A stretch of 64,000 nt of DNA from Scalesia atractyloides (GCA_947069175.1 CAMTDV010000012.1:39526341-39590340); one strand, 5' to 3'. Numbered from the stretch's first letter, positions 46,001 through 57,180 are shown. The notes: generated from the sequence alone by a model not told the origin. Made by a program: numbers and translations.

Positions 46001-47421
46001 GACTACTTCCACACCTTCTGTCCTGTTTCCAAAGCCACTATTGCTCATACCGTCTTGGCCTTAAGCGTTATACATAATTGGTATCTTCATTAATTAGATG
46101 TTAACAATGCTTTGCTGCATGGACATCTCTCTAAGAGTGTTTTTATGGAACAATCAAAGGGTTCATTAATCCTAGTTCCGTCTCAGATTTGTAAATTAAA
46201 CAAAGCTATTTATGGCTTAAAACACGCTCCCAGGGCCTGGTTTCATTGTCTAAGCTTGTTTCTCCTCAAAAATGGTTTTTCGTGTAGTCGAGCCGATCCC
46301 TCTTTGTTCATCTATAAACATGACTCATGTATTATGTATCTACGTGTGTATGTTGGTGATCTTATTCTTAGGGTAATCATCAATCAACTTTTACTTGCTT
46401 CATCTCATGTCTCAATAAGGAATTTTCATCAAGGATCTTGGGAAACTCAACTACTTTATAGGATTGGAGGTTACCTACACTCAAAATGGTATTTTCCTAA
46501 ATCGATCTAATGTACTTTGGATATTTTAACGCTTGCAAAGATGTTGGATGCTAAACCTGCTGTAATACCTTTGAGCGCTAATGATTCTTTTGTCTCCGCA
46601 TAGATGCTACATTTTATCAATCCAGTGTAGGTGTTATCCAATATTTGAGTATCACGAGACTTGATAATGCCTATACTATAAATCAAGTAAGTCAGTTCCT
46701 TACATGCTCCAACTACTGATCATTTTTAAGAAGTCAAGAGAATATTATGCTATCTCAAGGGTACTATTGCCTATGGATTACATTATAGTCGTCCTACTTC
46801 CACATCGTTGCTTGGTTACTCTAATGCTAATTAGGCATGTTGCTTAGAGACTTGTCCTCCACTTATGGTTATTCCATATTTTTAGGAGGGAATCTGATTT
46901 CTTGGAGTGCTAAGAAGCAACTGACGGTTGCTAGGTCCGATTGTGAATCTGAGCATCGAGCTATGGCTAACACTGCTGCAGAATTGTTTGGATAACTCAC
47001 CTTCTATGCGCTTCCTCCAGAAAGACCAACTATTCTTTGTGATAATCGAAGTGCTATTTTCCTCACTCAAAATACTGTGGCTCACAAAGGGGGCCAAAGA
47101 CATAAATCTTGATTATCTTTTTTTTTGCGTGAATTAGTGACTGCTGGTAAATTGGTTACTAAATTTGTCTGACCAAACTTTTAGGTGCTGACATTTTCAC
47201 GAAAAGTCTTCCAAGTTCTCAATTTAATGTTTTTTTGACACATGTTTCGCATTGGTACTCCACCGTTCAGCTTGCGGGGGGGTGTTAGATGATATATTAG
47301 TTGTAATATGTGATTAGTTCATATTGTACTTATGAGATTCTCTAAGTGTAAATATCTTGTCTATATATTGATCCATGTAATATGTGTTATTCAATGAAAA
47401 TAACCTTTGAGATTTCTCACA
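43062..47421 (+). mobile_element. Ty1/copia element with very short LTRs (Ale-like)
   Basis: LTRs 43062-43190 (129 bp) and 47283-47421 (139 bp) start TGTTAGATGATATATTAG and end TCTCACA. A primer-site remnant TGGTATGAGCC lies at 43191 and a polypurine tract GCGGGGGGG before 47283. Short LTRs and MASSSSTSNP-type gag suggest the Ale/Retrofit lineage (inference). Adjacent 5-mers GCAGT and TCGGT do not match as a clean target duplication. Confidence 0.82.
43370..47180 (+). pseudogene. gag-pol remnant of the Ale-like copia element
   Basis: Gag opens at ATG 43370 (MASSSSTSNPLMSGLAMM) but most of its core is missing. Integrase pieces: LPLEIIHCDLWG (44390), VDDYSRFTW (44467) and a decayed QSDGETEF (44590). 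RT pieces: VNNALLHGHLSKSVFMEQSK, KAIYGLKHAPRAWFHCL (46200) and YVGD in place of YVDD (46346), so the catalytic Asp pair is altered. RNase H: KKQLTVARSDCESEHRAMA (46912). Frameshifts are frequent. Dead. Confidence 0.82.
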
Positions 47422-48531
47422 TCGGTGCTTAACCAATCAACGCCCTTGGATTCGATGTGAGGAAGAAACCTGACTTTTGGATAAGTGAACATCTAGCAAG
47501 AAACCGGAAGATCGAGTAAATGTGCTGAAGACGCGAAAAACAAAGTCACCCAATTGAATATATGAGAGATTGATCAAATCAGTGAAATGAGAAGTTGTGA
47601 ACCTGACTGATTCAGACGAGGTTTGTCGTGTGAAAGATAAAAACAGGAATAAAGGAAAAGAACCAAGTGAAGCAGGCAAGCTACTATGTTAATAAATTAT
47701 AAGCCACCATTGCCGAAGTGAATAGAAGCACAAAAGTAAGCTGGTGGGGAAGTTTGGCAAAAAGAACGGTTGATTTGTTTGGTTGAAAAAAATACAAGGG
47801 AAGCATGCAAGTGTTTTGGTGCATTAATTTAAGCAACCAAGTTGGGTGGTAAATTCTCTCACCACTGTAGACTAGAAGTGAAATAAAAAAGGTATATAAC
47901 CGTGTTGTGGCGTGTAATGAAGGGTAAAACAAATATACAAACGTGAGATACCATTTGTGGGTTAGTTGTGCGATATAATCAAGACCAAGGAGAGTTGTAC
48001 GAGGCAATTGCCAAATAATGTTCGAGACAATGATCTAAGCGATTCAGATTGCGTAAAAGATTGATAACACCTATGACGGGTGTCTAAATCTATTCGAACT
48101 TGTGAGGGCCTTTACACTTTTGTGATTCAGGTGGTACGGTGTGATGGCGGTTAAGAAGAAAACTTTCAATCCATGATAGATTTATTAGTAACTGAGGTGA
48201 AGTTGTGATTAGTGATTGATCAACGGCGGAAAGAAGCATATGACAGTGTGAAGTTGTTATCAATAAGATATTGAATACTATGGAACCCGTGTGATATGGA
48301 TCGATATGAAGGAGATGATCATGATAGTGATTATCTTGATGATAATGATTGGAACAAATGGGTTCGAGAGAAAACAAGAAGTGGGGTTGCCAAAAGTGCA
48401 TGAAAAGTAAAGAAAAGTTATGGTTGTGAAGTACAAGAAATTGAGGATCATGAACGGGTTGGTGAATCCAAGACGTGTATTACTTGAAATCTAGGATCTT
48501 GGAGGGATCACATCAAGATTAATAGGGAGAA
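47422..48531. other. Non-coding interior of the LTR element, right part
   Basis: No domain visible on either strand. Open frames on the minus strand at 47437-48401 lack any recognisable motif and are probably chance. Confidence 0.5.
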
Positions 48532-48738
48532 TGTTAGATTAATCTTGATTAGTTTGAGAGTTTAATTAATATGCAATTGGTTAGAATTAGTTAATTTTAG
48601 GAATCATGGTATTGTTTAATTAGGTGTTATGATAGAGTTGGGATAGGTTTGTCAGCTTGGTGATAAATATTGTTTAGCGTAAATAAATGATTTAGGGTCA
48701 TTGTAATGAGTGGTCGTTCATATTAATACAAGTATTGT
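48532..48738 (+). repeat. 3' LTR of the non-coding LTR element, first part
   Basis: TGTTAGATTAATCTTGATTA onward aligns with 40829-41030. The alignment stops near 48738 and resumes at 49626. Confidence 0.72.
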
Positions 48739-49625
48739 GTCCGTGTGATGCGGCGGGAAACCCAAACATTGTCGGGTTGTGCATGGCTCGGTCAATTTAG
48801 TTGTTATCCTCAACCGAAGTTATCAATTAGTTTATTTTATTAACCAATCGGTTTTCGGTTAATCAGTTCGATGCATTCGGTTAGTTTGGAGGTTTTCGGT
48901 TCAGTTTGTTTAATTTTGATTAATAGCCAAAACCAAACTTGATTTAAAACTTTTGATTAAAGATACATGAAATTGATGTACAAATACCCTAGATGTATAT
49001 ATACATGAAATGGAAGTATAAATACATGAAGTAGAGGTGTAAAATATGAAATATATTAATTAGATATATAAAAGCTAGAAATATATGAAAATATGAATGG
49101 TGGTTTGGTTCAATTGATTTTGGTTAAGCGAGGGTATAAAAAACCGAGACTCGGTTTTTAGTTAATCAGTTTTAAGTTAATTCAATTTTTGGTTGGTTTC
49201 AGTTTAGTCTCCTATTTTTTACGTTTGGTTGGTTTATTGCTCACCTCTAGACGCTGTTAATAACGTAACGTCTCAGATTTTTTAATTAAAAAAATTTGAC
49301 AATACCATACTCAAGTTAAAGAGAATAAAAAATGCTCTTTTGTATGGTGTATTTTTTTTAAAAGAAGCTATTAACGAACGAAAAGTTATAGTCGATTAAA
49401 AATCATGCGATAGTTGTTTTTTTATAAGGGGAATAAAGAATAACTGCTAGATAATTAACCAGAGTTGGTTAAAGATAAAGGATTAAAGTGTAATTTAGAT
49501 GAGTGGATTAAAGTGTAATTAGTGTTTAAAAAGTAGTTTTACCATCATTTTAAGGTTATACCTTATGCATTAAATTAAAAAAAATCGTAACTTTTGGGTA
49601 TATTAAAATGTCTTTCCTCATGTAG
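48739..49625. other. Insert in the 3' LTR
   Basis: About 890 bp. It begins near GTGTGATGCGGCGGGAAACC, has CGGTTTTCGGTTAATCAG-type repeats (48850-49210) and AT-rich sequence. Class unknown. The GATGCGGCGGG motif recurs at 53780. Confidence 0.5.
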
Positions 49626-49709
49626 TATAATATAGTATGGATTCATAACTAGTGGTTAGTTACATATAGATCACTGTGTTGTGTTGTTTGCTTGATCGGA
49701 CTGCTCCAA
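49626..49709 (+). repeat. 3' LTR of the non-coding LTR element, second part
   Basis: GTGTTGTGTTGTTTGCTTGA matches the end of the 5' LTR at 41070-41109. From 49710 to 50939 no feature is recognised; this is the remaining laccase intron DNA. Confidence 0.7.
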
Positions 49710-50945
49710 AATGATTAACCATCGGAATATGTTATTATTTTTGACATTTTTTATTGAAACTTTCTTATCGACACACGGTTAGAACATTAGAAACACTCAC
49801 AGTGAAGGGGAGGAGGAGTAGGGGTAGGCTGGAAGTGACTTGGGAAGAGCAAATTAGAAAGAATTGGCTAGAGTTACACCTTTCTAAGAACATGACCGAA
49901 GATAAGAGTTAAGGACTTTTAGAGTGTAATACCATTTTGTGTTAGTGTCTTGTCTTAAATGCTTAGGTTTTGTGTGTTTATAGGATTGTGTTTGTTAGTT
50001 TTTTTTTCTGTTTTACGCGTTCAACATTTTCATGTTTGATCACTAAAAATATTCTTATTACAATATGTTTTTTTCTTATTTATTTTTATATTATTTTTTT
50101 ATTTTATTAGGTGGTTGGGTGTTTCTGTATGTTTTGACTCTTATATCGGGATATGTTTTTAAAGTCAAGGATTTTATCGAAAGTAGTCTCTCTATTTATT
50201 AGGATAAAGGCAAGGTGTGCTTACATCAACCCTCCCCAGATCCTTCCAATAACTTTTGGCTTTGGGTGGAATTAGAGATGTACAAATCGGGTTAGGGTTT
50301 CAACCCGAATCGATTTCAAGCCGGGTTGGGGTTAGGATAAAAATATTCAAACCGAGTTGGCACTTAAACCAGATTAGAAGACGAGAACTAAATCTTACGA
50401 ACCGATTTGGGTGGGGTTGGTACCGGGTTAGGTATAAAAATATCCACCGTGGGATACTGAGATTCACTACGTAAAATTGATTGATTGTTACATATTAATT
50501 TATAGTCCGAATTCAAATTTTGAGCAGTCACCGTCAGGTATATTTTGAAATACTTTTAGTTTTTCACTAAACCGCTAACCGCTTCCATAGTGATAGTATG
50601 TAAGGTTTTTTCATTTTTCTTTAAATTGGAAATCCATTGTAATAGTTTCATTGATGACAAAAAATTGATAAATTATTATCCTTGGTTTGTTGATTTCCAA
50701 ATCTCAATTCTGATACTTTTTATTATTTGCAACTTGGAATATATGATCAATGATTGTCTTAGAAAATATAATAACAAATATATGCCATTACACATAATGT
50801 ACCGAATAAGTCAAGTATCTTAAGAGTATGGGTGACCTTTTTGTTTATATGTTTGAATGATTTCAATGGCAAAGAGATAACTCAAAGAATACCATGTATG
50901 TGCTGACTACTGATTTCCAAGGTATAAAATATTGTTATTACGTAC

Positions 50946-52187
50946 CTTGAACTGAACATGGATACAATGATCCGGGCAAACCATTAATTGTATACGCGTC
51001 TGATGAGTTCGGGCCACTGCCATACTTGTACATTCATCTTCGATTCCTTCAACCGGTAAGTTCCACCATTCTCTGCGAGTTGTAAATTACAAAGATCAAA
51101 AGAGAGATCTAACATAAAGAGAGGTATCACGTTAAATATGATCACACTTACCAAATATTATTGGGATTTCAGCTTCAATAGGAGCGCAAACGGATAGGCA
51201 TACGCGGTATATGATGATGGCACCATAGACGGTGCACACTGCCAAGCAATATGACATGCCACTAAAGGGCACCCTCTGGCCCGAGACTGTGAACTTATAT
51301 GTATAAGACGTCCAGTGTTATGGACATTGGTAACATACGCGGCCATCGCTATCGGTTCGGGCCACTGCCATACTTGTACATTTCATCTTCGATTCCTTCA
51401 ACCAGTAAGTTCCACCATTCTCCTGCGAGTTGTAAATTACAAAGATCAAAAAGAGAGATCTAACATAAAGAGAGGTATCACGTTAAATATGATCACACTT
51501 ACCAAATATTATTGGGATTTCAGCTTCAATAGGAGCCGCAAACGGATAGGGCATACGCGGGTATATGATGATGGCACCATAGACGGTGGCACGCTGCCAA
51601 GCAATATGAGCATGCCACCAAAGGGCACCCCTCTGGCCCGAGACTGTGAACTTATATGTATAAGACCGTCCAGGTGTTATGGGACATTGCGTAACATACG
51701 CAGGCCCATCGGCTCATCCGGTTCTAAGTTGCTTGATTCCATGCCTGCTCACACCAACAAATTTGCCAACCAACGATCAAACTTTTATTCAAGTATGAGG
51801 AAAACAGATGATTAAAAGATGAAACTAACCAATGGATAGTGGTGTTTATTGAAACACCATTGGTAACCTTAATCTCCACATCGTCTCCTTCGTTTACAGC
51901 TATTGTTGGTCCTGGATACTCACCATTTACTGTCATATGGCTTTTGTACTGCATACACGAGTTATGTTTTTCCATTCCACCTGAAAATTAAAATGCTTAA
52001 GTCAGTCATTGCTATCATATGATTTCGATTGTTATATACACCCAGATAAATACCAACAAACACACATGCATAGCATATCATTGAAATGGTAGCGTTTTGA
52101 GGTGGTGGAAGATGAACAAAAAGGCGTAGCTGTGAGAAGCACTGATGGAACCAAAATTGTTGCCAAAACAAAATGCTTATTCATCAT
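50946..52187 (-). pseudogene. Laccase exons 1-4
   Basis: Exon 2 carries VEWKNITRVC and MTVNGEYPGPTIAVNEGDD. Exon 3 carries HGIKQLRTG, then TGA, ADGPAYVTQCPITPGRSYTY and GALWWHAHIAWQRATVYGAI. Exon 4 carries EWWNLLVEGIEDEMYKYGSG and DAYTINGLPGSLYPCSVQ. The donor GTACGT at 50945-50940 starts the long intron in phase 1, joining Q to DTFIKT at 40629. Laccase structure (short exons 1-4, long last exon) is kept. Confidence 0.85.
51001..51355 (-). repeat. Second, degraded copy of laccase exon 3/exon 4 segment
   Basis: Repeats 51356-51720 in direct orientation. The two copies differ by about a dozen single-base deletions, all in this copy and mostly in doublets or short homopolymers, with only a few substitutions. 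That pattern resembles uncorrected long-read sequence. See findings. Confidence 0.85.
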
Positions 52188-52244
52188 ATCAATCTATGGC
52201 AATCTCTGGAGGAAACTCCCTACATACGGTTGCCACCAATCATC

Positions 52245-52287
<43 letters not shown>

Positions 52288-52290
<3 letters not shown>

Positions 52291-53521
52291 AGAAAATATA
52301 AAAGTGTGAGAAAGATAAAAAGAATATAAACCATTAGGTATTTAATCTAATGGATGTAATTATAATAGCAATTCTGTAAATAGTGTTGACAATTAAACTA
52401 ATTAATTTTCTAAATTGAGAGTTAAAGGTAAATTTAAAATTTTTAAATTAAGAAACTAACATTAATGCTCATGCAAAGTTCCCCCTTCTTTTTTAAACGC
52501 CGATAACTTTTTATACGTAACTCTTTTTTTTGAAAAAAATTACATCATAATAATGAGTGTTTTTTATCTTTAATATGAGTTACATTGATATACTTATGTA
52601 GAGAAAAAAAATTACGTCTCGCTTGGATGTTTTAGTCCATGGTGTTTTTTCTATGTTTAGACAATGGTGTTTTAATTGTAGGGTGTTAATTCTGTTATAT
52701 TCCTATTCTTCTTAAGATGTATGCCTTCAATATACATGTTGTGGTGTTTTTATGAGTTAGGGTGTTGTTCTGTTATATTTAATATGAGAACAAATGTCCT
52801 TGCATTGCTGTGGTTTCTAGTGTTTTCAGTAGGTTTCGATTGCTTTCAAAGAGTTAGGGTGTTATTTCTGTTTTTATATATTTAGGGTGTTATTTCTGTT
52901 TTGATTCTGATTAAAGTGTTGACTGGAATTATATTTAGGGTGTTGTTCATGTTTTGATTCTGATTAAAGTATTGTGTTTTGAAATTGATTTATTAGGGTG
53001 TTATTTCCGTTATATTCAATGTTAGGGTGTTCTTTATAAGATGTGTGCCTTCAATATAACTGATGTGGTGTTTTTATGAGTTATGGTGTTATTTCTGTTA
53101 TATTTCTGTTCTTTATAAGATGTATGCCTTCAATAAACGGAAGTGGGGTTTTTATGAGTTAGGGTGTTGTTTCTGTTATATTTCTGTTCTTCATAAGATG
53201 GATGTCTTCAATATACATGTTGTGGTGTTTTTATAAGTTAGGGTGTTGTTCTGTTATATATCTGTTCTTTATAAGATGTATGCCTTCAATATACATGTTA
53301 TGGTGTTTTTATGAGTTAGGGTGTTATTTCTGTTTTTATGAAATAACACCATAATTCGAAAATCACTGCAATAACTGCCAAAAATCGGTTGCATATAGTC
53401 ATTCCATAATTAGATTTTATTAGTTAAATTACATTTATACCTTTAAACTACCAAAATAAAAAGAGACATATGTCACCTCCAAAATCTTTCTTAGCCTTTT
53501 CACACTTTGATATTTTCTTAC
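52288..53521. mobile_element. MITE (family X) copy 2, upstream of laccase
   Basis: Terminal repeats TAAGAAAATATAAAAGTGTG and, inverted, GTAAGAAAATATCAAAGTGT. It is flanked by (TA)n (52256-52287). It is the same family as 42023-42916 but longer, because an internal repeat of about 78 bp (GGGTGTTATTTCTGTTATAT ... TATGCCTTCAATATACATGT) is amplified to five or more copies. It begins about 100 bp upstream of the laccase ATG. Confidence 0.72.
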
Positions 53522-53533
53522 AGGAACCTCTAC

Positions 53534-53572
<39 letters not shown>

Positions 53573-53768
53573 GGATTAGTTCAAGAGTGAACACTAGTGT
53601 ATTTGCGAACTGGGCGAACTCTTACATAATTTGATGATAAAATACACTAGTGTATATTACGATTTGATGATGAAATCCTAGCCATACACGTGTGTAAATC
53701 AATGGCCAGGATTTGTTCACTAAGTTCGTAAACACACTATGTGTGTGTGTGTGTATATTATATTCATT
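53522..53768. mobile_element. Small AT-rich MITE-like insertion
   Basis: A (TA)n tract, then GTGAACACTAGTGTATTTGC and a rough inverted counterpart CTAAGTTCGTAAACACACTA before (GT)n. About 200 bp without coding capacity. Ends are approximate. Confidence 0.4.
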
Positions 53769-54404
53769 TACCCCCGCGCGATGCGGCGGGAGTGGCGATT
53801 TAAATATGATACTCGTTTACCGTGTTTATATGTCTCGTGATATATTGTATAGTACTTAAGTTAGTTTTCTTAATCGTGATATGTTGGCACTTGTTTTTCT
53901 GTTAGTTTATCAATTCTTTGGTGATATACTTTTCCTAAGCTTCGCCGTGATCGATATACAAGAAGAGTACAAAACAAGGAAGTATATGTTTTAAAAACAA
54001 TAGTTAGTAAAATAAAACGCATTAGGGTATTTTTATGATCCTCACTTAAAAGAATAATAAATTGTTGGTACCTTCCATTTCTCCTTTGGTGTTGTCATTG
54101 TTGCAAACCTCATCGATCGATACTCCATGACGTGGTATGTTAGCATGCCAACCTGACTAACCATTAGAAAAAAATAGAGGATACGACAATGGATCGTAAC
54201 AACTGAAGTACGGCTGAATAGTTTGGCTATATTCCTGACCTACCGTAAATAACAATACTTCGTTTATGCGAAGTGATATTGTCATTACCTTAAACCCAAA
54301 TCCCAATAACCTATATAATCGTCAACTATAAGTAAGTAAAATAAGCAATACTATTAAATAATTTAATTAGTATAATATTTGATGTTAGATAAACACTATT
54401 AATA
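53769..54404. other. Region without recognisable gene
   Basis: Begins with the GC-rich hairpin CCCGCGCGATGCGGCGGG (53773-53790), then AT-rich DNA with no motif. Confidence 0.5.
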
Positions 54405-54720
54405 ATATAAAATGTTAGACAACACTGATGATATTGCTAACCTCTGGTGGAGTAATAACATCAGATGTTAGATACACACTGATGATGTTGCTAACCTCTA
54501 ATGGAGTAATAACATCAGATGTTAGGCAAACACTGTTGGTGGTAGACAACCACTGCTGGATAACCACTGTTGGACAATCACTGCTGAGTATAACATCAGT
54601 GGTTAGTGAGTCTGTAGTTGAATAAGTGGTTTTGCTATATAACTACTGTTGATGTGTTAGGTTTACAGTGGTTTCTGATCAGTGGTAGTTTGTGATCAAT
54701 TATTTATATTTCACAGTGTC
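54405..54720. repeat. Dispersed repeat R, copy 1
   Basis: Contains two units of GGAGTAATAACATCAGATGT, then CACTGTTGGTGGTAGACAAC and AACATCAGTGGTTAGTGAG. Related copies occur at 55960-56180, 58140-58335 and 58660-58745. No coding function. Confidence 0.75.
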
Positions 54721-54734
54721 TTTATAACATTTTA

Positions 54735-55790
54735 TATACCTCCGATGTCGTTGGTTGGTTGTACACCCTTTGGTCAAGTTCAATTGAAGTATTTAAAGTG
54801 ACTCTATAGTTGTCCAGAGGTCCTAGTTTCCGCAAGTCTTCGAAATGTATCGATATATGGCTTTGTAGAAAGAACACGTGTCAAAATCTGAGTAATACGT
54901 TGATCAAGAATTGGCCATTGGAGTCTGAGATCTAACTCAGCATCAGGATCATAAAAATACAACTGAAGGTACCTAGGGGTTCCATCCCTCGGAACTAATT
55001 GCTCGATTTTGTGATATATTCCTCTATGTGCACGAAAAGTATATACACCGTCTCTCATATTTCTCAATGTATCATCCAACGTCACTCCCATTAAGGTAAA
55101 AGAAAAATTGGTGTTATAAGCACGAATGTTTTGGCTAAAATATTTCCAATTTCATCTTGCGATGTGAAAAAACCGGTGCAATTCCGCTTGAATTTCTGAA
55201 TTTGCTAACACAGTTTTCCCACCCATACAACAAAAGGTATCAAATTCAAATTGAAAACGTTTTGCTCCACAATCAGGACATGCACCCTGTTCTTTTAAAA
55301 CACGATGCTCTCTAGGTACACGATCGTAAACAAAGTTATATGGATCATCTTCTACGTTCTCATCTTGGAAGGAAGGTTGATCAACTACATCACAAAATTA
55401 AGGTAAAGTTTACACAGTTGAAATTGAACACCTAAAAAAATCATTGCCTTAAGTAATGAAGGATGTTAAAGATGTCAAGTTCGACAAAGAAATCATTATT
55501 AAATAAAGAGAAACCTCGTGATGTTCTAGGCACGACTTCATCAATTATAGATGGGAATGTGCTTGATGCGTTCTCATTTGTCATTTGGGTAAATTGAGTA
55601 ATATTTTTTTCTAAACTTCTTAAGGGTGTCCTTTTTGTTGATATATTAATCATTAAAGATATTGATGAAGAACTTCGAGAGACCTCAACACTCCCAAATT
55701 TCGAGACTTTGTTATTTTCTTTGTGTGCAGCATAGTATCTTTTGTTATACTCTTTTCGTTTTTCGGCTCTTGTAGATGCACTGAGCTAGA
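54735..55790 (-). pseudogene. Helitron helicase N-terminal part
   Basis: Begins near 55780 with RAEKRKEYNKRYYAAHKEN, followed by a Ser/Thr-rich segment, then DDPYNFVYDRVPREHRVLK, CPDCGAKRFQFEFDTFCC, AYNTNFSFTLMGV and GIYHKIEQLVPRDGTPRYLQ, LYFYDPDAELDLRLQWPILD. After one extra base, LDNYRVTLNTSIELDQRVYN ends near 54735. This is the helitron-like N domain with its zinc-binding cysteines. The Rep (HUH) nuclease and the Pif1-type helicase that normally follow are absent, and several frameshifts are present. Helitron ends (TC ... CTRR) were not located. Confidence 0.82.
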
Positions 55791-55959
55791 AGCATGATTA
55801 AGATGCTCTGGTTATCTATTATTCATTTAAATTGATATAGTGTCAAATACCTTGCAAATTAAATAAAAGACAGTCATAATAGATGATGAAATAAAGTCAA
55901 ACTACTAATGAGCTAACATCTGAAAGAATCCTTGCCAAACCTCTTATGAGTTTGCTAAC

Positions 55960-56180
55960 TCTGATAGAGTAATAACACAAGATGTTAGAAAAACACTAAT
56001 GATGTTTCTAACCTCTAATGAGTAATAACATCAGATGTTAGGCAAACACAGTTGGTGGTAGCCAACCACTGCTGAGTATAACATCAGTGGTTAGTGAGTC
56101 TGTGGTTTTGCTATACATTGTTGGTGTGTTAGCAGTGGTTTGCATCAGTGGTTTCTGATCAGTGGATGCGACTGACGTGT
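55960..56180. repeat. Dispersed repeat R, copy 2
   Basis: AACATCAGATGTTAGGCAAA and AACATCAGTGGTTAGTGAGT match copy 1. It lies on the other side of the Helitron fragment, so the repeat brackets it. Confidence 0.75.
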
Positions 56181-56264
56181 TGCAGATTTAACAGATAAAC
56201 CTGAACAAATAGTAACTTAGTGATGGGACGTGCCATCTTTATTACTGAAATTTATTATAGAAAA

Positions 56265-56302
56265 TTCCCGCCCAAACTATGCGCCAAAACATCTTATATA
56301 AA
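56265..56302 (+). promoter_or_regulatory. E2F-like sites and TATA box, unit 1
   Basis: TTCCCGCC at 56265-56272 and GCGCCAAA at 56281-56288 both fit the E2F consensus TTTSSCGC in either orientation, with one mismatch for the first. TATATAAA follows at 56295-56302, 62 bp before the ATG at 56364. Confidence 0.5.
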
Positions 56303-56363
56303 CAACCTCAGGCCCTTCCATTGATTACACCAAAAGCAAACGCCATAATTTACTAAATACCAT

Positions 56364-57180
56364 ATGGCAAACCTCGTTTCTTGGAGATTCATTTTTGTTC
56401 TCGATAAAGTTTCACTAAATGAGGTGGACCACATTCTTAGGTCATTATAAAGTGAGCATAAATGTTGTCCATCTCATTCAGCAAAATTTTATTGAGTTAA
56501 ACCTCACCTTGTTCAAATTAAAACGCAAAAAAGTTCAAAATAACATAGGGCAAACCTGTAAGTTGTGTGTTCTAACATGCTCAAAGATGGCAAACATGAT
56601 TAAAACGACAAAAAGGTTAAAACAACCACAGATGGCAAATGTCGTTACTTAGAGATTCAGTATTGTTTCTCCATGAAGATTTTGCTGAATGAGATGGACA
56701 AATCTTCAAGAAAAAGAGTTGATGAAGTGATATGTCATTTTGTGTGATTGTGTTCTTGAGAAATGTTTGGATGAGAAGAAGACACCTATGCCAGTGTAAA
56801 TGCTATTTTGGACTCCATTATTAAATGATGAAGAGTGGGATGAGCGTGAAGATGATGGCCAAATATCATCCAACCGAAAAACCCACTCACAATCACACCC
56901 CAAAATAGCATCCACAAAAAAGGCATCGGCCAATGTCTCCAACATCCACAAAATCACTTCAACAGTCAACAACAAAAGATCGCACCAAAAACTAAAACGC
57001 CATATTTTGTTGAATGATCACTTCGTCTAGAGCAGGGTGTTTCAGCTATGTAGGGAAATCGGCACCTATCTAAGGAATTCAAAGGTTCAGGGGACAAAAC
57101 TTCAAGAATAAGAGACTGATGATAGTGAAAATTTGGATGAGAAATTGGATTAGCGGTTTTTATTTTTTCTTTTCTATATT
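56364..57180 (+). pseudogene. Decayed small gene of unknown family, unit 1
   Basis: ATG at 56364 opens MANLVSWRFIFVLDKV and stops after about 30 codons. Further frames downstream read NDEEWDEREDDGQISSNRKT (56830 onward) and DDSENLDEKLD before a stop near 57150. I do not recognise a domain. The same pieces recur in the duplicate at 62769-63330. Acidic, nuclear-looking composition. It is either a pseudogene or a non-autonomous repeat with gene-like parts. Confidence 0.4.

Larger units (their letters stand above)
40829..49709 (+). mobile_element. Non-coding LTR retrotransposon inside the laccase intron
   Basis: 5' LTR 40829-41109 (TGTTGGATTAATGTTGATTA ... CCAACA) is followed by a degenerate Met-tRNA primer site (TTGATATTAGAGC). 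The 3' LTR is 48532-48738 plus about 49626-49709, split by an 890-bp insert. Purine-rich sequence precedes the 3' LTR (AATAGGGAGAA). Excluding nested insertions, the interior (41110-43061, 47422-48531) has no gag or pol motif, so it is a LARD/TRIM-type element. Orientation is opposite to the laccase gene. Confidence 0.72.
39516..52187 (-). pseudogene. Laccase (multicopper oxidase) gene with lesions and a giant intron
   Basis: Laccases oxidise monolignols and other phenols in the apoplast using four copper ions. Exons on the minus strand: 52187-52080 (signal peptide MMNKHFVLATILVPSVLL), 51980-51830, 51744-51503, exon 4 about 51422-50946 (interrupted by a duplication), 40629-39516. All four copper-binding His clusters are visible: HWHG across intron 2, WWHAH, HPIHVHGHN and HCHLEEHTSWG. 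The stop is after DLPRC, as in the family. Lesions: a 1-bp loss in exon 2 before MTVNGEYPGPT, TGA for Trp at 51714-51716, the exon 3-4 duplication, frameshifts near 40165 and 39955, and TGA for Arg at 39666-39668. Exon 1 lacks an obvious GT donor. Several frameshifts are in short homopolymers and may be sequencing errors; the two TGA codons are harder to dismiss. Confidence 0.87.

Noticed and set aside
43057..47426. Target-site duplication for the Ale-like element
   Set aside because: The flanking 5-mers GCAGT and TCGGT match at only three positions, so they are not used as evidence.
47437..48401. Minus-strand open frames of 80-107 codons
   Set aside because: No motif, biased composition or neighbour support. 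They lie in the non-coding interior of an LTR element.
50256..50474. 72-codon frame (MALGGIRDVQIGLG...)
   Set aside because: It comes from GGGTTRGG-type low-complexity sequence and has no domain.
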